Below are positions 58,111 through 64,000 of a stretch of 64,000 nucleotides of DNA, one piece after another. The stretch is from Syntrophobacter fumaroxidans MPOB (GTDB lineage: Bacteria > Desulfobacterota > Syntrophobacteria > Syntrophobacterales > Syntrophobacteraceae): assembly GCF_000014965.1 (NCBI RefSeq), contig NC_008554.1, positions 4,018,001 to 4,082,000 of the forward strand. The letters run 5' to 3'. The first letter of the stretch is position 1. Every line of letters starts with the position of its first letter. A program made the translations under genes and the position numbers. Under the pieces are notes generated by a model. That model was not told where the DNA came from. It did no database searches and was given only the letters and a program-made list of their open reading frames with translations.

Positions 58111-58441
58111 CGATCACCAAATGACGAACGTCATGAGGACTCAGAGACGAATCAACCGTTTCGACAGTGCAGCGCCAATCACACGGCAGACTGCGAATTC
58201 GCCATTGCGAACATAACACAAATTTAATGTTACACAAGAACTACGGACAATATTAAAACAAACTGAAGAAATTTTCTCCGGATGATTCAAATGGCGTTCG
58301 GTCCCAACAAAAAATTTGCTTGGAGGGTAAACATCTACCGGCAAATCACCAATTCGATGTGCGCTATCCCGTTTGCGGGAACACCATATATTCTGTCGGG
58401 TCCTGAAATCACGCTTCCGGCAGAGGTTGTCCAATGACGCT
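58111..58441. other. Intergenic gap within the minus-strand polysaccharide block
   Basis: About 330 bases, AT-rich (58200-58400), with no supported ORF. It contains a candidate minus-strand promoter (58210-58237) for the wecA-like gene. The remainder shows nothing. Confidence 0.5.
58210..58237 (-). promoter_or_regulatory. Candidate promoter for the wecA-like gene
   Basis: Minus strand TTGTGT (58237-58232), 16-base spacer, TATGTT (58215-58210). About 100 bases upstream of the start codon. Boxes are imperfect. Confidence 0.35.
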
Positions 58442-59680
58442 TCAATCAGCGCCCGGCCCGTGCACCCGTTCTTTGAGTATGTCGGCATATCTTCGTGCCC
58501 ATTCACTGCGGTTGAATTCACGAATCGCGAAGGACCGTCCCGCATTTCCCATTTTCCGTCTCAATGCCCGGTTTTCCGCCAGTTCAATGATGGCGGAAGC
58601 CAGGGCCGCGCCATCTTCAGGCGCAACGGCAATGCCGCCGCCGGACAGCTCCAGGATCCGCCTGGCTTCCCCCTGCACCCCCAGCACGATGGGTTTTCCG
58701 GCGCCCATTGCCTCGAGCATCTTCGACGGCAGGACCGTCTTGAACAGTTCCGATCCGCGCAGCACTACAAGGGAAATATCGGTTGCCGCCATGTAATCCC
58801 TGACGGTTTTGTGCGGCACCAGCCCGGTGAATTCGACGTTTGTCAGTCGCATCGCCTCGGCGTGGGCGCGAACTGACGATAATTCAGCTCCGTCACCGAC
58901 AACAAGAAAACGTACATGGGGATGCGATCTTTGCAGCGACGCCGCTGCCGCCGGCAGGACTTCCAGACCATGGGCCATGCCAACCGTGCCGATGTAGCTG
59001 ACCAGAACGTCATCGTGCTTCAGGCCGTGCAGGCATCGTACGACGCGGGCGTCACCCGCTTTCCAGAATTCGACGTCGATGCCGTTGGGAACATACTCGA
59101 TTTTTGAACCGGGAATACCGCGCCCGGTCAGGTTATCGATGAAAGCACGCGTGACGCACACGACGGCGAGCGCATTCCGGTACAAGGAAAGTTCCAGTTG
59201 TTCCGTGAGACGCAGAATCCATGAATTCCTTACGGCCCCGACCGCGGCCGCCGATTCCGGCCATAGATCCCGGAGCTCGAAAACCCACGGGGTTCGTGTC
59301 AGCGCCCCGGCGAGTCGCCCCGCCACAGCGTTGAAAAACTGGGGGGAGGTGGCGACGATGACGTCGAATTTTCCGAGTCTCAGCGAACGCCACACCGATG
59401 TGGGCACGAAGGACAGGTAATTGAGCGTGCGCTTGAAAACTCCTGTATTCGCAGCCAGGTAGGTCCACACCCGGTGAACGTGAATCCCGTCCAGCAGGGA
59501 TCGGTCGTACCAGCGCCTTCTATAGCCGGCAAAAGGCACGCCGCGGGGATGACTGGGCACGCACGTGACCACGTGCACGTCGTGGCCCGCACGCACCCAT
59601 TCCCTGCAATGCTCGAAAGTCCTGATGGCCGGTGCGTTGACTTCGGGAGGGAAGTAATGTGAAAGGAACAGGATTCTCAT
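58442..59680 (-). CDS. GT4 glycosyltransferase (WbuB-like)
   Basis: 412 aa GT-B glycosyltransferase. N-terminal acceptor side: RILFLSHYFPPEVNAPAIRTFEHCREWVRAGHDV in parts (LSHYFPPEVNAPA), FELRDLWPESAAAVG; donor side: IEYVPNGIDVEFW, VSYIGTVGMAHGLEVL, VRFLVVGDG, VEFTGLVPHKTVRDYMAATDISL in parts, LPSKMLEAMGAGKPIVLG with the E-x7-E region. The N-terminal part resembles WbuB-type (N-acetyl-fucosamine/UDP-sugar) transferases in O-antigen loci. 25 bases after the heparinase-like gene on the same strand. Donor sugar cannot be stated. Confidence 0.9.
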   Translation of the reverse strand: MRILFLSHYFPPEVNAPAIRTFEHCREWVRAGHDVHVVTCVPSHPRGVPFAGYRRRWYDRSLLDGIHVHRVWTYLAANTGVFKRTLNYLSFVPTSVWRSLRLGKFDVIVATSPQFFNAVAGRLAGALTRTPWVFELRDLWPESAAAVGAVRNSWILRLTEQLELSLYRNALAVVCVTRAFIDNLTGRGIPGSKIEYVPNGIDVEFWKAGDARVVRCLHGLKHDDVLVSYIGTVGMAHGLEVLPAAAASLQRSHPHVRFLVVGDGAELSSVRAHAEAMRLTNVEFTGLVPHKTVRDYMAATDISLVVLRGSELFKTVLPSKMLEAMGAGKPIVLGVQGEARRILELSGGGIAVAPEDGAALASAIIELAENRALRRKMGNAGRSFAIREFNRSEWARRYADILKERVHGPGAD

Positions 59681-59705
59681 GAAGGGACGCGGACGGACCT
59701 CCCGG

Positions 59706-61355
59706 TCAAAGCAGATGTATGGACCAGTTCAGTTCCAGTCGATCGTGAAAATCGAATGCGGCCGAAAGCGCCGGGCGATCGATTTCCACCCCGAAACGGG
59801 GGTGATAGGGAGTGGTCGTCGCATCAAAAGAGAAACCGCGGCCGCTCACCCGCGCCAACGCCTCCGAACCGGCCGCCGCTTTCCAGCCGTCCGAGTCGAG
59901 AGAACAGGTGAGCCCGGGGGCCAAGTGCACCCGAAGGACGGCCTGGTGTCTGCCCGGCGCGGTCAATTCGTCGTGAAACCCGATCACCGGGGGTTCGATT
60001 CGAATGCTCCGGCTGTGCATCACGGTCTGCCCGCTTTTTCCCGGCCCTCCGCAGGAACCATGCAACTCGAGACCACCATCCCGGAAGCCTGTGCCGGCGG
60101 AACGGATCGAGATCCTGCGCGCGCAGCGAAAAGACTCCCACAATTCAGACTGGTCCCGGCCGTCCACCTGGATGGTGTTGTGCGCGGCGGTGCCGCGATC
60201 ATATTGGCGGACGGAACACGGATTGTACGTGAAAACGCCGGTATCCGCGATCACGCGCATGCCCCGGCGGCTCAGCTCGAACGAGAGAGCGTCGGCATGG
60301 CCGTGGCCGGGTTGATGGTCCGGCCCGATCGGTCCCGAATCGAAAACGAGGCAGGTGCCGTAGCCATCCCGCCACCCGAAATATCCCGCGTCGGCCAATG
60401 CCCACGCGCCGAGGCGCGTATCGAGGTTCTCCATCCCGGGGTCTCCCCCGGCGATGAACCGTTGGATCAATGCTCCGTAAGTGGGTGCCACCCCCAGCGC
60501 GCAGTCATTGAGCAGCGCGTATTCGCCATCCGGATGGACCAGCCGGCTCAGGGAACCGAGCAGATTCGTGCCGGCCGATTGGGACAGGTGCCCGATGGTG
60601 TCCGCATCCCGGCTTCGGACCTTGTCCGCGACTCCGGCCAGCCGCAGCAGCGCTTCGGCAAGCAGCGCCTGGTACATGGGGCTGCGCTCGTCGTGTGCTC
60701 CATCGGGAAGCACCTGCGTGGCCAACTCCTCCCGGAGGATCGACAGGCCGCGCCGTACCCATTTCGACGCACGCTCCCCGTCCAGGCTCAAGCCGGCCCA
60801 GCAAAGCGTGACGGCATTCTCCAGGAGATGGTTTCCCATGAGATGATATTCGATCTGTGCCTCCAGCGCGGCCGTCTGACGGGCGATGCTGCCCACGATC
60901 CGATGCGCGGCGGCTTCGTCGAGACCCCTGTTTGAGTGAACCCATTCGATCCATTCCCGAATGCGGATCGAAAGAGGATAGGGTTCCCATCCCGGACCTT
61001 TCGGATCGGTGTTTTCCGCGATCCAGTCCAAAACCAGAAAGAGGCCGTCACGGGGCTGAATTCCGCTCAGAAAACGAAAGGCGTGGAGATTGTAAGTCCA
61101 CAACCGGTCCGCACCGGGCTGCCGCCACCGTTCGGGACCGGAAAACGGCAGCCTGCGGTTCAAGAAAGTGAAGCCGGAACCGTCGAACCCGTCGCTCCGG
61201 AGCTCCGCCGCGGGTTCCGAAGCTCTTGGCCGCAGCCGGTGCGGCCCGAGGGGCCCGGGCAACCGCGAAAACGGGAGCAGAGCACGGGCCACCCGGAAGA
61301 TGACCTGGCGGGGCCGGAGGTACCGAACGGTATGAAAGAACAAATGGGGGTTCAC
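59706..61355 (-). CDS. Heparinase II/III-like protein
   Basis: 549 aa. Residues ~60-280 are the helical toroid (LWTYNLHAFRFLSGIQ, RIREWIEWVHSNRGLDEAAAHR, EYHLMGNHLLENAVTLCWAGL, DERSPMYQALLAEALLRL); the C-terminal beta-rich part has GPDHQPGHGHADALSFELSRRGMRVIADTGVFTYN in pieces (DHQPGHGHADALSFEL, VIADTGVFTYNPCSVRQYDRG), typical of heparinase_II_III. Such proteins in exopolysaccharide loci cut or process the polymer. Starts at GTG 61355; no good ribosome site. It abuts repeat copy B upstream. Confidence 0.88.
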   Translation of the reverse strand: MNPHLFFHTVRYLRPRQVIFRVARALLPFSRLPGPLGPHRLRPRASEPAAELRSDGFDGSGFTFLNRRLPFSGPERWRQPGADRLWTYNLHAFRFLSGIQPRDGLFLVLDWIAENTDPKGPGWEPYPLSIRIREWIEWVHSNRGLDEAAAHRIVGSIARQTAALEAQIEYHLMGNHLLENAVTLCWAGLSLDGERASKWVRRGLSILREELATQVLPDGAHDERSPMYQALLAEALLRLAGVADKVRSRDADTIGHLSQSAGTNLLGSLSRLVHPDGEYALLNDCALGVAPTYGALIQRFIAGGDPGMENLDTRLGAWALADAGYFGWRDGYGTCLVFDSGPIGPDHQPGHGHADALSFELSRRGMRVIADTGVFTYNPCSVRQYDRGTAAHNTIQVDGRDQSELWESFRCARRISIRSAGTGFRDGGLELHGSCGGPGKSGQTVMHSRSIRIEPPVIGFHDELTAPGRHQAVLRVHLAPGLTCSLDSDGWKAAAGSEALARVSGRGFSFDATTTPYHPRFGVEIDRPALSAAFDFHDRLELNWSIHLL

Positions 61356-61885
61356 TGTCGACTCAGCGCAGGGATAGGCGTGCAGCAGGTGCGCACCGGT
61401 GTTCGGGCATCCGCCCGGATGCCTGAAATGTAATACGAAGTTTCATAAGAGATGGATCTTTCAAGCACAAAAGAGCGGGGGAATGATTCCCCCGCACCCC
61501 CCAAGTTTCGGCCACACGCGCAAGCGCGTGAGGCCGAGTGCTCGGCGCTGTCGGCGACTGGCCGAAGGCCGCCGCCGCAGCGCCACACGGAGCCGCGAAG
61601 CGGCGAGGGGGTGTGGGGGATACGTCCCCCACGCTTTGAGAGTATCATTTTGAACGCAATTATCCATGCCCCCTGCGACACCCGCGAAGCATGAAAACAG
61701 ACTCCCGAGGGAGTCTATTTTCTAGGTAAATCCGTATAACATCGCATGTGGGGCCGTCGCGTTCGGGCCGGAAGATGCCCGGTGTGGCTTCCCTCAAGCC
61801 AAACGATAGTATTTCGCCGGGTTTGTCGGTCAACCGGGGTGCCGAAAACTGAAGAACCGGTTGGCGGAATTCAGGGGAAGCAGCA
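61356..61885. other. Intergenic region with repeat copy B
   Basis: 530 bases between heparinase-like and wecB genes on the same strand, mostly taken up by the repeat at 61433-61737. Nothing else seen. Confidence 0.5.
61433..61737. repeat. Dispersed repeat, copy B (two inverted arms, about 305 bp)
   Basis: Left end ATACGAAGTT, right end (reverse complement) ATACGGATTT, a loose terminal inverted repeat. Left arm holds GCGGGGGAATGATTCCCCCG, right arm its diverged inverse GTGGGGGATACGTCCCCCAC; the inner part is GC-rich. The right end carries GACTCCCGAGGGAGTC followed by TATTTTC, a terminator-like hairpin. Right-end reverse complement matches the left end of copy A. The frames inside are not credible genes. 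Confidence 0.82.
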
Positions 61886-62974
61886 TTAGAGATACAGGCG
61901 CCCGATGATGCCGGCGATCCTTTCGCCGGTTTTGCCGTCCCACAGAGGAGGCACGCAACCGGACTTGCCGCCGTCGTCGAGCACCCGTTCCACTTCCCGC
62001 TCGAGCCCCGCCGGATCCGATCCCACGAGGGTGTTCGTCCCGGTGGCGATCGTGACCGGCCGTTCTGTGTTTTCGCGCATGGTCAGGCACGGCACGCCAA
62101 GAAAGGTCGTTTCTTCCTGGATGCCGCCCGAATCCGTGATGACGACCCTGGCCCGTTTTTGCAGCGCGAGGAAATCCAGGTAGCCGACGGGGTCCATCAG
62201 CCTGAGGCTCGAATTCGCCCGTTTCAGGCCCGGGATCGAAAGCCTGTCCCGCGTTCTGGGATGGACCGGAAACAGAAGTGGTAGCCGGTCCGCGATTGTC
62301 TCGAGCGAGGACATCAGGCGTGCCAGCCGGGACGGCTCATCCACGTTGGCCGGGCGATGCAGCGTGACCAGGCCGAAGTTCCCGTTCAGTTCGAGCGAGC
62401 GCCGCAGTTCGGGCCATCTGCGGTCCGCGGCCGGCAGAAGTCGCACGAGCGTATCGATCATGACATTGCCCACGAGGTGAACCTTGTGCTGCGGGATGCC
62501 CTCCCGAGCCAGATTCTCATTACCGTCCCGGGAAGGAGTAAAAAGCAGGTCGGATATCTGGTCCGTGAGGAGCCGGTTGATTTCTTCAGGCATGGACCGG
62601 TCGAACGATCGCAGGCCGGCCTCGACGTGCGCCACCGGGATGCCGAGCTTTGCGCACACGAGAGCGCTCGCCACGGTGGAATTGACGTCCCCGTAGACCA
62701 TGACGAGATCCGGTTTCTGCTCCCCGGCCGTTTCCTCGAAGCGCATCATGATCAGGGCGGTTTGAACGGCGTGGGTGCCCGAGCCCACTTCCAGGTTGAC
62801 ATCGGGAGCCGGCAGCCCGAGCTCCCGGAAGAAGACGTCCGACATGTCGGGGTCGTAATGCTGCCCGGTGTGCACCAGGATCTGGTCGAGTCCTTCGAGA
62901 CCGGCCAGGGCCCGGGCAACCGGTTCCACCTTCATGAAATTGGGCCGCGCGCCCACAACGTGCAGGATTTTCAT
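61886..62974 (-). CDS. wecB: UDP-N-acetylglucosamine 2-epimerase (non-hydrolysing)
   Basis: Interconverts UDP-GlcNAc and UDP-ManNAc, giving ManNAc precursors for the polymer. 362 aa, full length. Seen: HVVGARPNFMKVEPVARAL, VHTGQHYDPDMSDVFF, VMVYGDVNSTVASALVCAKL, VAHVEAGLRSFDRSMPEEINRLLTD in parts (HVEAGLRSFDRSMPEEINR), LVTLHRPANVDEP, TDSGGIQEETTFLGVPCLTMRENTERPVT in parts (DSGGIQEETTFLGVP). All catalytic and hinge residues are in place. 31 bases downstream of the oxidoreductase gene. Confidence 0.95.
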   Translation of the reverse strand: MKILHVVGARPNFMKVEPVARALAGLEGLDQILVHTGQHYDPDMSDVFFRELGLPAPDVNLEVGSGTHAVQTALIMMRFEETAGEQKPDLVMVYGDVNSTVASALVCAKLGIPVAHVEAGLRSFDRSMPEEINRLLTDQISDLLFTPSRDGNENLAREGIPQHKVHLVGNVMIDTLVRLLPAADRRWPELRRSLELNGNFGLVTLHRPANVDEPSRLARLMSSLETIADRLPLLFPVHPRTRDRLSIPGLKRANSSLRLMDPVGYLDFLALQKRARVVITDSGGIQEETTFLGVPCLTMRENTERPVTIATGTNTLVGSDPAGLEREVERVLDDGGKSGCVPPLWDGKTGERIAGIIGRLYL

Positions 62975-63005
62975 ATGGGTTGTCTTTGATTTGAGACTAC
63001 CGCAC

Positions 63006-64000
63006 TCACAGTGCCGAATCCAACTCGAACGGCACTCCTTCCCGGATGCTTCGAACGGCCAGAATGGCTGCCAGCGAAACGGCGCGCAGCTCTTCCCATG
63101 GTATGGGCCATGGCCCGCCGTCGGCCACGGCGCTCGCGAAAGCCTCGATTTCCGCCCGGTGCCCCTTGTCCTGCCGGCCCAGCCGCGTTTTGGCGATCTT
63201 CCCGCCGGCGCAGGTGATCACCTCGCGGAAATCCTCGATGACGGCGATTCGTCCCCCTCCGATCACTTCCACCCGCTCCTTGGGGAATGCCTTGTCGCCT
63301 CCGGAAAGGTAGGCCACGGTGGAGATCGCCCCGTTGGCGTGCCTGAGGGTTATGAAGCACTGGTCGTCCGTGATTCGGGGCGAGGAAAGACCGCCGATCG
63401 ACTCGGCGAAGACGCGCACCGGTGGAGCGCCTGCCAGGCAGGCGGCCAGATCGATGGCGTGGCAGGCCTCTCCGATGATGCGCCCGCCCCCCGTTGACTC
63501 GTCCTGGGTCCAGTGCTCGGCGGGAATTTCGCCCGCGTTGAAGCGGATCATGACCGTGAGAGGCTCATGCACCGCGCTGAAGAATTCCTTCACCCGGCGG
63601 GCCGCCGGGGAGAACCGCCGGTTGAAACCGACCATCAGGAGCGGCGCGGACCCGGCGGAAACGGCTTCGCCCAGAGCCGCCTCGACGGCGATCAATTCCT
63701 CCACCGTGAGGGCGAGCGGCTTCTCGACGAAAACATGCCTGCCCGAGCGAATCCCCTCGATCACCTGGGAGGCATGCCGGTCGTGGCGGGTGACGACGAA
63801 GACCGCCGATACTCGGTCGTTCTTGAATACCTCGTCCTCATCCGCCGTGGCTGCCTCAAACCCCGACTTCAATCCGGAATGCGCCGCGCTGAGCCCGCCG
63901 GCCGAGCAGATGATGCGGGGTTGCAGCCGTTTGTCCTTCGCGATTGCAGGGAGAAGAACCATGCGGGCGAAATTGCCCGCCCCGAGGCATCCGACCCCGA
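63006..64000 (-). CDS. Gfo/Idh/MocA-type oxidoreductase, C-terminal part (start outside window)
   Basis: The frame runs off the right edge; the codons after 63962 read GVGCLGAGNFARM, so the Rossmann motif is beyond the apparent start and the N terminus is missing. Seen further: VSAVFVVTRHDRHASQV, GRHVFVEKPLALTVEEL (EKP), MVGFNRRFSPAARRV, AGEIPAEHWTQDESTGGGRIIGEACHAIDLAACL in parts (TGGGRIIGEACHAIDL). These are the NAD-binding and catalytic K-P / H-x-x-D region. The GAGNFARMVLLP start is typical of the second half of ~700-aa proteins that fuse an alcohol-dehydrogenase domain to this fold and often sit beside heparinase-like genes; that identity needs the missing part. Confidence 0.85.
   Translation of the reverse strand, partial: GVGCLGAGNFARMVLLPAIAKDKRLQPRIICSAGGLSAAHSGLKSGFEAATADEDEVFKNDRVSAVFVVTRHDRHASQVIEGIRSGRHVFVEKPLALTVEELIAVEAALGEAVSAGSAPLLMVGFNRRFSPAARRVKEFFSAVHEPLTVMIRFNAGEIPAEHWTQDESTGGGRIIGEACHAIDLAACLAGAPPVRVFAESIGGLSSPRITDDQCFITLRHANGAISTVAYLSGGDKAFPKERVEVIGGGRIAVIEDFREVITCAGGKIAKTRLGRQDKGHRAEIEAFASAVADGGPWPIPWEELRAVSLAAILAVRSIREGVPFELDSAL

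Noticed and set aside
61352-61681. Open frame of 109 codons in repeat copy B (MSQGAWIIAFKM start)
   Set aside because: The same start is read in both repeat copies, so it is part of the repeat; Arg/Pro/Ser-rich and without ribosome site.

Overview
The window (about 60% G+C, tightly packed, many overlapping or near-overlapping genes) looks like a chromosomal segment of a Gram-negative, motile anaerobe. The gene mix (MlaC, lipoproteins, RlpA-SPOR, CheD/FlgM, a cytoplasmic-type molybdopterin oxidoreductase with a ferredoxin partner, a Re-citrate-synthase-like protein, HD-GYP signalling, Wza/Wzz-type exopolysaccharide genes) fits the Desulfobacterota/deltaproteobacterial side, and a Syntrophobacter-like organism is my best guess. 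That assignment is inference from gene content only; there is no rRNA, tRNA or CRISPR in the window.

Layout. 1-1.6 kb: end of mltG and a GlmU-like nucleotidyltransferase. 1.7-4.9 kb (minus): mlaC-radC-quinone oxidoreductase-ABC ATPase. 5.4-6.3 kb: fabD. 6.4-9.7 kb (minus): receiver protein, molybdopterin oxidoreductase, 4Fe-4S ferredoxin. 10.5-12.4 kb: a TauE/SafE-type permease that appears split into two half-proteins, followed by a GC hairpin and palindromic 9-mer repeats. 12.6-14.3 kb (minus): long acyl-CoA dehydrogenase. 14.9-18.9 kb: HD-GYP response regulator, small kinase, CheD, a small unknown protein and FlgM, the last two behind a convincing sigma-28 promoter. 19-27.7 kb: cysteine-cluster protein, cutA, then a minus-strand run hisS-aspS-citrate-synthase-like/Cache fusion-rlpA-hisD driven by a good sigma-70 promoter.

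28.2-30.6 kb holds a three-gene set (TIM-barrel isomerase-like, CDP-alcohol phosphatidyltransferase, NadM-like nucleotidyltransferase) that may make an unusual phospholipid head group or phosphodiester. 30.7-43 kb contains a periplasmic rhodanese, a DUF6485-type protein with a mini membrane protein, a TPR lipoprotein, tsaD, rsmA, a LysR regulator, an ABC-F protein, a HAD phosphatase and an EmrAB-like efflux pair; an M24 peptidase follows to 44.2 kb.

44.3-64 kb is an exopolysaccharide region. An SLBB export lipoprotein and a FecR-like protein (minus) diverge from a BY-kinase/Wzz, a TPR plus beta-rich protein, and a J-domain/transmembrane/NTF2-like protein (plus). A long minus-strand block then encodes ManC, a glycosyltransferase fused to a mannose-6-phosphate-isomerase cupin, a Wzy-like ligase/polymerase, a WecA-like initiating transferase with a soluble extension, another GT4 glycosyltransferase, a heparinase II/III-like protein, WecB and a Gfo/Idh/MocA oxidoreductase cut by the window edge. 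Two related, partly palindromic repeats (about 52.33-52.5 kb and 61.43-61.74 kb) bracket six of these genes.

Most noteworthy: the split permease, the citrate-synthase-like/Cache fusion, the glycosyltransferase/isomerase fusion that complements a stand-alone ManC, the membrane J-protein embedded in the polysaccharide operon, the lipid-head-group-like trio, and the repeat pair.
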